Assembly (NCBI RefSeq): GCF_000012885.1
Contig: NC_007498.2
Location: 2,046,001 to 2,110,000 of the forward strand
DNA from: Syntrophotalea carbinolica DSM 2380
Lineage (GTDB): Bacteria > Desulfobacterota > Desulfuromonadia > Desulfuromonadales > Syntrophotaleaceae
DNA length: 64,000 bases
Reading direction: 5' to 3'
Shown here: piece by piece, positions 54,969-64,000 of the stretch
Numbering within the stretch: the first letter of the stretch is position 1
Layout of the letters: every line of letters begins with the position of its first letter
Made by a program: the position numbers and the translations under genes
Notes under the pieces: model-generated
What the model saw: only the letters and a program-made list of their open reading frames with translations
Database searches by the model: none
What the model was told of the DNA's origin: nothing

Positions 54969-55115
54969 AAAAACAACCTATACCATTTGAAATAAAGGCA
55001 ATTGATATCAAAACGTCATTTATATGCTTCTGGCCAAAATTTTTTATATTTATATTAAATTTTACGACAGTAGATCATTTTCCCCTATAATCAACAAATT
55101 TAAATTACATGAACA

Positions 55116-56492
55116 TCACATCCCAACAGATTGTGTACGTATCTTACATATTCTGGCAAGAAAATAACAAACCATACCATAACTTGCGATAACAAAAACT
55201 GACCAAGGAATCCCCCTACCTGAATAAGCTAAATCAAATGCTATTACAGAAAGATAGGCAATCCCAAAAGGAGAAGGTTTCTCTATAACAATATTATTCA
55301 ATAAACTATATATATATCCAACAACTGCCATACCAATAATTAGCGAGACAAATCCAAAATTCATAAAAAAATCAACAGCAATTGGTACTGTTGCCGCTCC
55401 AAAACGATTACCATATTGAAGATAATAAACTTCTTCACCAAAGCCAATAAAGGGTTTATTTTTCCATATTTTACGTGGAATAAATTGTATAAGACTATGG
55501 TAAAAGGATCGTCCGCCCAAAAAGCCCCATCGTTCAACACCACGTATAACAGACACAGCCCCAATTTCTAAATGCGACATTCTTTTTGAAACAGCTAATA
55601 TAGAAGATGAAAAGGCAGTTAAAACGTTCCCATCAGGCATGTCTTGTTTCATTTCAATAGAAGTCATGACGTCTTGCGCAAGTGTAACTCTTTCTTTTCC
55701 TACAGCATCCACTCTTTGCTTGGACATTACAAGCTTAACCTGTGTCAAGAATGGATAAGACACAACAAATAAGAGAATAACTGTACCTAAATTTAAAATT
55801 AATTTCTTTGGTTTAAATTGACCTTCGATTAATATAGAGCAAATTATTACAGCAATAATCGGAAGAAAACATGCTGCTCTTTGACCAGAAAGCAGTCCTA
55901 AACCAGAGTAGATAAAAATAATTGCCCAAATATACTTAGCTTCTTCCTTTCTCGCTACAACCAACCTGGACAACATACAAATAAATCCAATTGTTGATAA
56001 TTGCCCTAAAAAAGTGGAAGAAAAAGACGAGTTTGAATAGGCTTGATGCACTGCCCTAGAGAAGAGGCCTACAATTATCAAACAATTAGTGATGATAATA
56101 TATTTCTTTCCATATGTGTATTTACATTCCAACCTTTTTGGTCTACCAGTGATAAGAGCCCCCAAAACAAACATAAACCAACCTATTAGACCAACGGTAA
56201 AACTAAAACACAACTCATCAGGAGCCTTGGGGCACAAATCATCTAGTAGACTAGGATTTAGACCAACGATAACACCTCTTATTAAATAACCTATTGAAAA
56301 CAACAAACTAAAAAATAAAGGAAGCAACTTATTCATTTTAAAAAAAACAACAAAAATAATTATAGCAGAAACAAGAGAGAGCCCTGAAGCCCATAGCAAC
56401 CCATTATAACTGCTAAAAATATTACAAATTGAAAGACTAAACCCAACGCATACAAACAAAAAAAACAAGGCCACTTTTATATTATTCTTCAT
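55116..56492 (-). CDS. O-antigen polymerase-like membrane protein (Wzy candidate)
   Basis: A 458-residue protein with about ten to twelve membrane segments and a large loop near residues 245-330, the layout of Wzy-type polymerases. Sequence identity in this group is low, so the call rests on topology and on position between glycosyltransferases and a flippase. RKIWKNKPFIGFGEEVYYLQYGNR after the loop is similar to O-antigen polymerases that carry an NPIG/F-like region. It would polymerise repeat units at the periplasmic face. Confidence 0.75.
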   Translation of the reverse strand: MKNNIKVALFFLFVCVGFSLSICNIFSSYNGLLWASGLSLVSAIIIFVVFFKMNKLLPLFFSLLFSIGYLIRGVIVGLNPSLLDDLCPKAPDELCFSFTVGLIGWFMFVLGALITGRPKRLECKYTYGKKYIIITNCLIIVGLFSRAVHQAYSNSSFSSTFLGQLSTIGFICMLSRLVVARKEEAKYIWAIIFIYSGLGLLSGQRAACFLPIIAVIICSILIEGQFKPKKLILNLGTVILLFVVSYPFLTQVKLVMSKQRVDAVGKERVTLAQDVMTSIEMKQDMPDGNVLTAFSSSILAVSKRMSHLEIGAVSVIRGVERWGFLGGRSFYHSLIQFIPRKIWKNKPFIGFGEEVYYLQYGNRFGAATVPIAVDFFMNFGFVSLIIGMAVVGYIYSLLNNIVIEKPSPFGIAYLSVIAFDLAYSGRGIPWSVFVIASYGMVCYFLARICKIRTQSVGM

Positions 56493-56552
56493 GGAATATC
56501 GCTAAGTCAACAGCCCTAAAATATAATTTTGTAAAATTTTAAAATTATACTA

Positions 56553-57761
56553 TCAAGCTTCTTGATTGATAATAGAATCAAATTTAGAACAGACTGATTC
56601 CCAGCTAGCATTTTCAACAGCCCATTTTCTAGCATTATTCCCAACTTCTATAGCATATTGTGGTTTTTCAATAAGAGAAACCAATTTTCGAACAAAAATA
56701 TCAGGATCATAATCAGAGACTATAGCATCCATGCTACCAAGCGATAAGCCATTGAAACTTTCCTGAGTACCTAAAACAGGAAGACCACATGATAAGGCTT
56801 CCAAAACTTTATTCTTAACTCCCCCCCCTATCATAAGAGGCGCAAGATAAACCCAAAGATTATTAAGCTCTTCTTCTAAGCTATCAACATAACCCGTAAA
56901 TTGAATCGAGGAATTTAAACAATGTTTTTTCAAGGAATCAACAGAGCTTGATGGTCCGCCTATAATTTTTATCAAGATATTCGGGAAATACTCTTGAATT
57001 CTGGGGGCTATGTAATTATTTAAATAATGAACAGCATCTCTATTCGCCTCATACGATAAATTACCATGGAAACCTAGAGTGGGTATTTTAGATTTAAAAC
57101 TCGGTAAAGGCTTAAATTTTTTAACATCCACACCATTACAAAGAATTTTATATTTCCCATTAAATTTTGAATAGCTTGCATCTCTTTCACTTATAAATAT
57201 AACATCATCATAATAGGGATAAACAGTTCGATCGATAAACTCACTACCCTTTACACTATTCCTATAATAAAGCTTTTTCAGATGACTGTGATGATTTTCA
57301 GCAAGAGTTTCGAGGACAAGACTCATGCAATCGCAAGCATACAAAATTCTCCTTCGAACAAAAGGGCAAATATCCTTGAGTATTAGAGCCAGAGCTGGAT
57401 TCCAAACAATAATTACATCAGGTTTCCATTGTTGACAATAATCACTTAAAGCTTCTTTGAAAATTTCAAAATATGCTTTATTACGGGCATAAATGCCAGC
57501 TGGATATTTACTAAATAAAAATCCTTTTAAATAGTCAAATTTTGAGAGCTTTGGTAAGTCGAGAACTTTTACACCAGAATTACATACACCCAAACTTAAT
57601 AATTGCCTACCATCCATAGGTCTAGAATCGGTAACATCTCTGGGAAAGAAAAATCTTAAATCATGATTTTTCGAAAGCCTTTTCAATATTTCATAACGAT
57701 TAATATTGCCGCCATCATAGGGAGGTCCAAGCCAACTACATATATTCATGATTTTCTTCAT
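56553..57761 (-). CDS. GT4-like glycosyltransferase
   Basis: A 402-residue GT-B protein starting MNICSWLGPPYDGGNINRYE, with DVIIVWNPALALI, the nucleotide-sugar region LGFHGNLSYEANRDAVHYL, and LAPLMIGGGVKNKVLEALSC then GLPVLGTQESFNGL. The pattern fits group 1 glycosyltransferases of polysaccharide loci. AT-rich codon use. It is 34 bases from the pyruvyltransferase gene. Confidence 0.88.
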   Translation of the reverse strand: MKKIMNICSWLGPPYDGGNINRYEILKRLSKNHDLRFFFPRDVTDSRPMDGRQLLSLGVCNSGVKVLDLPKLSKFDYLKGFLFSKYPAGIYARNKAYFEIFKEALSDYCQQWKPDVIIVWNPALALILKDICPFVRRRILYACDCMSLVLETLAENHHSHLKKLYYRNSVKGSEFIDRTVYPYYDDVIFISERDASYSKFNGKYKILCNGVDVKKFKPLPSFKSKIPTLGFHGNLSYEANRDAVHYLNNYIAPRIQEYFPNILIKIIGGPSSSVDSLKKHCLNSSIQFTGYVDSLEEELNNLWVYLAPLMIGGGVKNKVLEALSCGLPVLGTQESFNGLSLGSMDAIVSDYDPDIFVRKLVSLIEKPQYAIEVGNNARKWAVENASWESVCSKFDSIINQEA

Positions 57762-57794
57762 TTTAACTCCAAAATTACTTTGTATATAAAACGA

Positions 57795-58901
57795 TTATTC
57801 GTCAAGCCATGTCCAATTTTTAAAGGCTAACTCCAATGCCTTGCTAGGACTCAAAATAGGCCCTGGGATTTTTCCATCTAAAATCAATCTAACAGAATCG
57901 GATAATTCAGATGGATCAAAAGAAACACTATCAAATAAACAACTGGATGGAACACCAATATCATTTGCCCATTGATTACATTTTTCATGATAACTCAGTA
58001 TAATAGAAGGTATATTAACTACATAAGAAAAAATAGCTGAATGCAACCTCATAGCAACCATTGCTCGAAGATTAGATATTGCTCGAAGTGCAATACCTGG
58101 ATTCGAATGATAGGAGATGTGGGTTACTTTGAACCTCTTATCAATCTTACCTATAATTTCATTATGAATTTTATGATCACCAAATTTGTAGTGACCATTA
58201 AAGTCGATAAATATCAACTCTTGGACTTCATTAGGGTCCAACAAGTCAATAAACTTTTTTATCTTTTCTCTACGTATAATTTCTCGTTTTGTATCCCCTC
58301 CGACAAAACTTTCGTAATCACATAGAGCAAAACCTATACCCTTTTTAGGTTGAGTATTGATTTTTGAGTTAAGATTATTAGAAGACAAAAGTGGTAATAG
58401 CGGTGCAAGATCAAAAGTTTTTTCACACCTAATATTAGGGCAAATATCTGTTACAATATCGAAACTCAACTGGTCACGGACACCTACAAAGCTTAGATTA
58501 TTAAATAATTTAGCACAGGCACGCTCAGCATTTAGATCACGAAATGGCCCAACACCAACACCAACAGCAAAATGCAACCCCTTCCCAGCAAACTTGACAA
58601 ATTGAGCCATTTTGTTAATGTACTTTGCCGTATGAAAAACCGATCCACCACCAAAAACAACAGAACTCGAAAGGGAAGCAGCTAAATAAGCACGCAAACT
58701 ATTCTCACCACGAAGGAAAACTTTCGATCTATAAACAGGAGAAAACCCATCCCCTAGGTATGGATTATTTATTTTCGTAGAGGTTGCGAACACCTTTTGG
58801 ACTTTTAAATATTTTCGTACCCCCCAGTTGCAAACAGAAAGAAGAGCATCATCTCCCGTATTTTTCATTCCATAGTATCCGTATAAAAACGCCGCGTTCA
58901 T
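57795..58901 (-). CDS. Polysaccharide pyruvyl transferase
   Basis: A 368-residue protein starting at ATG 58901 (GGAG six bases upstream). An open extension to 58946 is not needed. AFLYGYYGMKNTGDDALLSV is the family start. VFGGGSVFH, GVGVGPFRD and AMVAMRLHSAIFSYVVNIPS follow in order. It adds a ketal-linked pyruvate from PEP to a sugar, giving the polysaccharide negative charge. Confidence 0.9.
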   Translation of the reverse strand: MNAAFLYGYYGMKNTGDDALLSVCNWGVRKYLKVQKVFATSTKINNPYLGDGFSPVYRSKVFLRGENSLRAYLAASLSSSVVFGGGSVFHTAKYINKMAQFVKFAGKGLHFAVGVGVGPFRDLNAERACAKLFNNLSFVGVRDQLSFDIVTDICPNIRCEKTFDLAPLLPLLSSNNLNSKINTQPKKGIGFALCDYESFVGGDTKREIIRREKIKKFIDLLDPNEVQELIFIDFNGHYKFGDHKIHNEIIGKIDKRFKVTHISYHSNPGIALRAISNLRAMVAMRLHSAIFSYVVNIPSIILSYHEKCNQWANDIGVPSSCLFDSVSFDPSELSDSVRLILDGKIPGPILSPSKALELAFKNWTWLDE

Positions 58902-59265
58902 TTTCTTCTCCAATTTATATCTGCAAGAGGTTGAAAATTCGATCATTATTTACTATTTTTGGCATAGAAATGCTCGAATAGATTTCTTATAGCACCATAC
59001 GTTCAATGCTCATGTAAGGCTGGAGAGTAATTTTCTACTTTCTCATCTATAAGATATCTCCAGCCAATGTCACACTTCCATAATAGTCTGAGTTTCTTGT
59101 TTGGCCTTACCATTGGACTGCGACCGATATTTTTCGTAAAGTTCTGACCGATCTAAACCTGAGAACAACGAGAAGCTTTTTGAATCATACGCGTGACAAT
59201 AATTATGATTGACCATGAATACCCAAAGCCCTTACCATACAGAGAATATAGAAGAATCCCTCAAA
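58902..59265 (-). other. Gene-free AT-rich gap with a possible gene remnant
   Basis: A 48-codon frame on the minus strand (59216 to 59070; HNYCHAYDSKSFSLFSGLDR, then SELYEKYRSQSNGKA) has coding-like composition but no ribosome site and no family I recognise. It may be the remnant of a lost gene of the cluster. The rest shows no feature. Confidence 0.3.
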
Positions 59266-59835
59266 CTAATCAATTTGACAAACTTCAACTTTCTCAACAT
59301 TATGAATTTGTTTATTCATGAAATAGTACATATTTTTCTTAATACATTTTCTATAATCTTCCATATCCCTTGAGCCTATAATATGAGCTGGATTTCCACC
59401 AAGGATTGACCCAGGAGGACAAGACTTTGTTACAACAGCTCCTGCACCGACGATACTTCCTTCTCCGATTGTTACTCCTGGCATTATTATAGCTCTAATT
59501 CCAATCCATACACATTTTTCAATTACAACGGGCTTCAGTAGTTCAACATTATCATATGGAACCATATCGGCCTCTCTGTATCGATGCAATGATGTTAATA
59601 TTGTAGTCTCCGGAGCAATAATAACATGATCACCAATTAACAATCCGCCACGACCGATAAAATTGCACTTAGGTCCAATATAAACATAATCTCCTATGGA
59701 TACTTTTTTCTTATATGAAATTTTGGTAGAAAAATGTATTTGCGTACCGACACCACACTTTATAAGATTTTTGAGAGAGGTTTTCGACACCTTGTTCCTT
59801 AATAAGGTATATAATTTATGTATAAAAATCATCAT
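59266..59835 (-). CDS. Left-handed beta-helix acyltransferase
   Basis: A 189-residue hexapeptide-repeat protein: VSIGDYVYIGPKCNFIGRGG, LLIGDHVIIAPETTI, then VWIGIRAIIMPGVTIGEGSI and VVTKSCPPGSILGGNPAHII, the usual end of CatB/maltose O-acetyltransferase relatives. The catalytic His is probably in LTSLHRYRE. It overlaps the flippase stop by four bases. It likely O-acetylates a sugar of the polysaccharide. Confidence 0.9.
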   Translation of the reverse strand: MMIFIHKLYTLLRNKVSKTSLKNLIKCGVGTQIHFSTKISYKKKVSIGDYVYIGPKCNFIGRGGLLIGDHVIIAPETTILTSLHRYREADMVPYDNVELLKPVVIEKCVWIGIRAIIMPGVTIGEGSIVGAGAVVTKSCPPGSILGGNPAHIIGSRDMEDYRKCIKKNMYYFMNKQIHNVEKVEVCQID

Positions 59836-61352
59836 GCCCTCTTTAATTTTGGAATCATCTTCGCAAAACTCTCTTTTTCTTCATGAGTAACAAAAATTTT
59901 CCATACAAAAGTCATATAAATTATTGAAACAAACAAACAAAAGGGAATCAGCCTAAACCAAGATCCAAGATCAATAATAGATGAAACAAAATAACATATT
60001 AAAGTTAACATGGTAGTCATTATCACAATTGGCAATAATTCGCTCATAAATGTACCGTAATGTCGTCCGATAATATGGGATCCATATAATGGTGTAAAAA
60101 GAACATTTCTTATTGTTAAGACACAAATCCCAGCTATGGCTATTCCATACAAACCTAACCCCATATGAACTGAAAAAAGAATTGCGAGAAATAGGTTAGC
60201 AAGTCCAGATAATATTTGAACGAGACCTGGTATTTTAACTTTGTTTGTTGCAGTTGAAATATTATGAAGAGGAGAGTATCCTAAGTTTAAACATAAAGGA
60301 GCTGTCATAAGGGTAAGGAGGGGAGCATGTTCAACAAACCCAGCCCCCAACCAAACCTTTAGAAGGGGACTGGATAAACCACTTACACACCCTATAGGGA
60401 GAGCTATAAACAACCCAAGATATTTCACTGCCTTCCTAGAATACTTAATTAATTCCTCTATCTCATTTTTAGCATATAGTATAACTATCGTTGGCCCAAA
60501 GACTCCTGCAATTGTAAGAGCAAGACTTCTAAATAGGATAGACCATTGAAGCAAAGACGCATATATACCACCCGATTCTACCCCAAATAACTTATTAATT
60601 AAAAATAGATCGATATTTAATAGCAAAAGGGTGCCAACTTGGCTTACAGATACCCAACCACCTGCAGCTGTTAGCTCTTTCAATGAGGAAATATTATATT
60701 CTCTTATATCAACATAAAACTCAGGAGTTAAGTGTTTCCATACAAACAAAGAAATAAGAAAGGAGGCCATACTAGACAAAAACATTCCAAATCCAACATA
60801 AGATATTTTTGCACTATAGTTGGTAAACAATACTATTACAACTCCAACCCTAATCAATGTTTTTATTATTATAACACTATTTCTTAGGTCAAAACGGTTT
60901 TTACAGTAAGTTGAAACCTCAAATGGAACGGAAATTATACTAAAAAAAATCATTCCTGATGTAAATAAAAGAAGTTTACTTGCCTCGATCTCTTGACCAA
61001 TAGGAATACTTAACATCCTACTAGGCGTCAAAGCTATCCATAAACATGGAAATAACAATATAAGCCCAACAGTAATACTTGAAAATAATGAAGTATTAAA
61101 ATATATATTAGCTTCTTTAAAATCTTCCCTAGCAATTGATACTGCTATAAACCTACCAACGGCTGCATTGAACACTAGAGCGAAAACAGTAAAATATGTA
61201 CCTATTGTTGCACATAAAGGTATCAAACCATATCCAGATACCCCAAGATTATCAATTAAATAACGAGTATAAAAAATACCCACTATAACATTAAGAATAA
61301 AGTTTATAAGATTAAAAGACAGATTTCTTACTAGACTTCCATTTTTTCTCAT
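59832..61352 (-). CDS. Polysaccharide flippase (Wzx-like)
   Basis: A 506-residue protein with about 12-14 membrane segments and the Wzx/MATE-like start (LVRNLSFNLINFILNVIVGI). GVSGYGLIPLCATIGTYF and GIYASLLQWSILFRSLALTI are typical for the family. It exports lipid-linked repeat units. It is the most upstream gene of the AT-rich cluster, so the promoter should lie in 61353-61717. Confidence 0.88.
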   Translation of the reverse strand: MRKNGSLVRNLSFNLINFILNVIVGIFYTRYLIDNLGVSGYGLIPLCATIGTYFTVFALVFNAAVGRFIAVSIAREDFKEANIYFNTSLFSSITVGLILLFPCLWIALTPSRMLSIPIGQEIEASKLLLFTSGMIFFSIISVPFEVSTYCKNRFDLRNSVIIIKTLIRVGVVIVLFTNYSAKISYVGFGMFLSSMASFLISLFVWKHLTPEFYVDIREYNISSLKELTAAGGWVSVSQVGTLLLLNIDLFLINKLFGVESGGIYASLLQWSILFRSLALTIAGVFGPTIVILYAKNEIEELIKYSRKAVKYLGLFIALPIGCVSGLSSPLLKVWLGAGFVEHAPLLTLMTAPLCLNLGYSPLHNISTATNKVKIPGLVQILSGLANLFLAILFSVHMGLGLYGIAIAGICVLTIRNVLFTPLYGSHIIGRHYGTFMSELLPIVIMTTMLTLICYFVSSIIDLGSWFRLIPFCLFVSIIYMTFVWKIFVTHEEKESFAKMIPKLKRA

Positions 61353-61717
61353 AAGCTTTTTCCAGAAGAGGGCAACTGGCCCTTGTTGATGTGTTAAAAA
61401 AGAACAATACAGAAGTTCTTAGTCATTGAAACTAATAACCAATGCCCCCCAACTAACACAATTTCAAAATGGAGGCCAAATACACGGTATTTACAAAACC
61501 TAAGCTAGGTAATCCGAATTTTTCTCTTTATAATCATAATCAAAAATTCCAACATTCTAGGATACAGGCAATAGTACTACCAGTAAATTTCTTGCCCCGG
61601 ACTACACCTGCCTAAAGAGGATCTCAGCCCTATCGCCTTTAAAAAGTGAAGATTATAGGATCGAATCTCCAATGAGATAAGCATTTTAAAAATGCTCCCC
61701 TTTGAATATTACCCTAT
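61353..61717. other. Gene-free gap between flippase and galE
   Basis: AT-rich at its left, closer to normal composition at its right, so it spans the border of the transferred cluster. It should contain the promoter of the cluster. I see no repeat, hairpin or coding frame in it. Confidence 0.4.
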
Positions 61718-62731
61718 TTACTCGTACCCATTCGGGTTCATCCGCTGCCAACGCCAACCATCGCTACACATTTCATCCAGTGACCGGCTGGCTCTCCAAC
61801 CAAGCTCATCTTCTGCAAAAGATGGATCTGCATAACAAGCAGAGATATCACCAGATCGCCTACCAGCAACCTGACAAGGAATTGTCACCCCTGAAACCTG
61901 TTCAAAACTTCGAACAACCTCCATGACACTGTATCCCTTCCCCGTCCCCAAGTTGCACGTCACGAAACCTGAATCAATCTCTATTCTTTTAAGAGCCTTA
62001 AGATGTCCTTGAACCAGATCAACAACATGAATAAAATCACGTACTCCAGTCCCATCCGGCGTAGGGTAATCGGAACCAAAGATAGTCAATCGTTTACGCC
62101 GCCCCACGGCCACCTGTGTGATAAATGGAAACAGGTTGTTAGGCGTCCCTTGCGGGTCCTCTCCTATAAGCCCGCTGGGATGAGCACCAACAGGATTGAA
62201 ATAACGTAAAAGAGCTATCCGCCATGTGGTGTCCGATGCGTATAGATCCCGCAGCATTTCCTCGATAAAAAGCTTAGTACGACCATAGGGATTGGTAGCA
62301 CTAAGAGGAAAGTCCTCTCGAATCGGCAAACTGGATGGGTTGCCATAAACAGTTGCAGAGGAACTGAATACAAGTTGTTTTACACCAAACTCAGCCATCA
62401 CCTCACATAGCACAACGGTTCCGGAAATATTGTTCTGATAGTAGCTGAGCGGCTTTTCAACTGACTCCCCTACAGCCTTTAGTCCTGCAAAATGAATTAC
62501 AGCATGAGGACGATGTTTTGAAAAAACCAGCCAGAGACTCTCGCGATTACAGATATCAACCTTCTCGAAAGTAGGATTCCGGCCAGTGATCTGAGCAATA
62601 CGATCCAGAGCCACAGCGGAGCTGTTGCTAAGGTTGTCGACTACAACCACCTCATAACCTGCCTGCAGAAGCTCGACAACGGTGTGAGATCCTATAAAAC
62701 CAGCACCGCCGGTGACCAATACTTTTGACAT
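61718..62731 (-). CDS. galE: UDP-glucose 4-epimerase
   Basis: A 337-residue extended SDR enzyme. NAD binding by VTGGAGFIGSH, SSSATVYG with the catalytic Ser/Thr, and YGRTKLFIEEML with Tyr-x3-Lys. PDGTGVRDFIHVVDLVQGHL and NLGTGKGYSV are as in GalE. Interconverts UDP-glucose and UDP-galactose, supplying precursors to the polysaccharide. Its composition matches the chromosome and not the AT-rich cluster. Confidence 0.96.
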   Translation of the reverse strand: MSKVLVTGGAGFIGSHTVVELLQAGYEVVVVDNLSNSSAVALDRIAQITGRNPTFEKVDICNRESLWLVFSKHRPHAVIHFAGLKAVGESVEKPLSYYQNNISGTVVLCEVMAEFGVKQLVFSSSATVYGNPSSLPIREDFPLSATNPYGRTKLFIEEMLRDLYASDTTWRIALLRYFNPVGAHPSGLIGEDPQGTPNNLFPFITQVAVGRRKRLTIFGSDYPTPDGTGVRDFIHVVDLVQGHLKALKRIEIDSGFVTCNLGTGKGYSVMEVVRSFEQVSGVTIPCQVAGRRSGDISACYADPSFAEDELGWRASRSLDEMCSDGWRWQRMNPNGYE

Positions 62732-62842
62732 TTAAGATTCCTATTTTGTATCTGCCATCGCAATGCAATTTGATGATGGCTAGTGATATTTCAAAGCGTT
62801 GAATAGTACGAGTATTAAATCCTAAAATCAAAGCCATCTCAA

Positions 62843-62972
62843 AATGAATAGGACGCGGATAATATCTTATGCGCGCGGATTTTCGCAGACCTAGACCCAA
62901 AAACATGATTTGAGGTTAAATCAGATTTTTATCCCTGCCGTTTCCGCGGTATCGGCGTCCTATTGCCTTTGA
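62843..62972 (+). repeat. R2 fragment between glmS and galE
   Basis: It contains GACGCGGATAATATCTTATG, GCGCGCGGATTTTCGCAGAC, TTATCCCTGCCGTTTCCGCG and TCCTATTGCCTTTGA, parts of the 279-bp unit with several changes and without the CGAACACAGATAA arms. It lies just after the glmS stop. Confidence 0.75.
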
Positions 62973-62979
62973 TACCCCC

Positions 62980-64000
62980 CTACTCCACCGTCACACTCTT
63001 TGCCAAATTCCGCGGTTGGTCAACATCGGTGCCACGCAACACAGCAAAATGATACGCCAGGAGTTGAAGAGGTATCGACGTGAGCACCGGCATGAGTTCA
63101 TCGGCAATTGAGGGGATGGGCAGTACGACATCGGCTTTGCCCTTCAATCCATCATCAGCACAGTCGGTGATCACTACAACCTGCCCGCCGCGTGCCCTCA
63201 CCTCTTCCATATTGGAAAAAACCTTCTCAAAGCTTTCGTTCTGGGTGGCAACCACCACTACCGGCAGCTGATCATCGATCAGGGCAATGGGACCGTGCTT
63301 CATCTCCCCTGCAGGATAGCCCTCGGCATGGATATAGGAGATTTCTTTCAGTTTAAGCGCCCCCTCCAAAGCAATCGGATACTGATTACCGCGCCCAAGG
63401 AAAAGAAAATCGGTGGCCTGCGCATAAATACGCGCAATCTCCTCCATATGTTCACAAGCTGCAAGGGTATCCTGAATTTTTGAGGGAAGCGTTTTCAGAG
63501 CGGCGATTATTGACCCCAGTCGCTCATCCGTCAAGGATTTCCGCGCACGCCCGAGGCGCAGGGCCAAAAGGATGAAGGCTACCAGTTGAGTGGTAAAGGC
63601 TTTGGTCGAGGCAACGCCGATTTCGGGACCGGCGTGGGTATAGATCACCCCATCACTTTCCCGTGCGATGGAAGAGTCAACCACGTTACAAATGGCGACC
63701 GCTTTGCCTTGCTTCCCTTTTGCCTCGCGCAAAGCCGCTAGGGTATCGGCCGTTTCGCCGCTCTGGCTGATCAAAATCGTCAAAGTGCCTTCATCGACGA
63801 TGGGATCACGGTAGCGGAATTCACTGGCGATATCGACCTCGACCGGGACGCGAGCTAGTTTTTCAATCAGAAACTTACCGACCAGAGCCGCATGCCAGGA
63901 TGTACCACAAGCGACCAGGAAGACTTTTCGGAAACTCTGGAGTTCTGCATCACTCAGCCCGAGTCCCTCAAGTACCACGTCGGCCTGATCATCGGGAATG
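62980..64000 (-). CDS. glmS: Glutamine-fructose-6-phosphate aminotransferase, C-terminal part (runs off the window)
   Basis: The frame is open to the window edge and encodes about 340 residues, the two SIS isomerase domains of Glm[50 protein letters not shown], then [20 protein letters not shown] and [20 protein letters not shown], and the C terminus [15 protein letters not shown]. The glutaminase domain lies outside the window. It makes glucosamine-6-phosphate for cell wall and LPS. It is upstream of galE on the same strand with a repeat between them. Confidence 0.97.
   Translation of the reverse strand, partial: IPDDQADVVLEGLGLSDAELQSFRKVFLVACGTSWHAALVGKFLIEKLARVPVEVDIASEFRYRDPIVDEGTLTILISQSGETADTLAALREAKGKQGKAVAICNVVDSSIARESDGVIYTHAGPEIGVASTKAFTTQLVAFILLALRLGRARKSLTDERLGSIIAALKTLPSKIQDTLAACEHMEEIARIYAQATDFLFLGRGNQYPIALEGALKLKEISYIHAEGYPAGEMKHGPIALIDDQLPVVVVATQNESFEKVFSNMEEVRARGGQVVVITDCADDGLKGKADVVLPIPSIADELMPVLTSIPLQLLAYHFAVLRGTDVDQPRNLAKSVTVE

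Overview
The window looks like a chromosomal segment of a Gram-negative member of the Desulfuromonadales (former Deltaproteobacteria), most plausibly Pelobacter/Syntrophotalea-like. This is inferred from gene content: a Tad pilus locus, a GSU3473-type small protein, a GTP-type PEP carboxykinase, CysH with an iron-sulfur signature, MlaA, and many dispersed palindromic repeats. No tRNA, rRNA or CRISPR array was seen.

Layout. (1) 0-7.9 kb: the distal half of a tad/flp pilus operon on the plus strand (lipoprotein, TadE, TadG-like, CpaE, CpaF, TadB, TadC, TadD-like). (2) 8-12.4 kb: membrane and lipid-linked sugar genes (GT-C-like protein, methyltransferase, DPM1-like glycosyltransferase, PAP2 protein). 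(3) 12.4-13.8 kb: four small genes, two of them zinc-ribbon paralogues. (4) 14-33 kb: housekeeping genes separated by dispersed repeats: htpG, a YyaL-type thioredoxin-fold protein, GTP-PEPCK, an assimilatory sulfate reduction operon (DUF2061 protein, cysH, cysD, cysN fused to a degenerate CysC, siroheme sulfite reductase), arsC, a hydrolase-mlaA pair and shikimate kinase. (5) 33.6-36.4 kb: a RelBE-like pair and a 1.6 kb tandem array of about 279-bp units. (6) 36.1-51.4 kb: a duplicated manB-manC locus. Copy A (36.1-41 kb) has manC split by an IS481-family element. Copy B (47.6-51.4 kb) is intact. The 6.6 kb between them holds a HEPN/MNT pair with a broken HEPN gene, two RAYT-type transposase genes plus fragments, two toxin-antitoxin pairs and a complete ISL3-family element. 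(7) 51.4-61.4 kb: a truncated GDP-mannose hydrolase, a decayed transposase, then a visibly AT-rich surface-polysaccharide cluster on the minus strand (glycosyltransferases, acetyltransferases, polymerase, pyruvyltransferase, flippase). (8) 61.7-64 kb: galE and the 3' part of glmS.

How the parts fit. manB and manC make GDP-mannose, and galE and glmS feed other activated sugars to the polysaccharide cluster. The sulfate operon is coherent as an APS-reductase route, because CysH carries the cysteine pairs of APS reductases while the APS-kinase-like tail of CysN has lost its P-loop.

The most unusual signal is a set of degenerate arrays with a strict 7-bp period. They flank both S23-type four-helix-bundle genes and lie inside both manC coding sequences at the same position. 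Copy A uses an AGTGATT-type word and copy B a GTCATTT/TGACAAA-type word.
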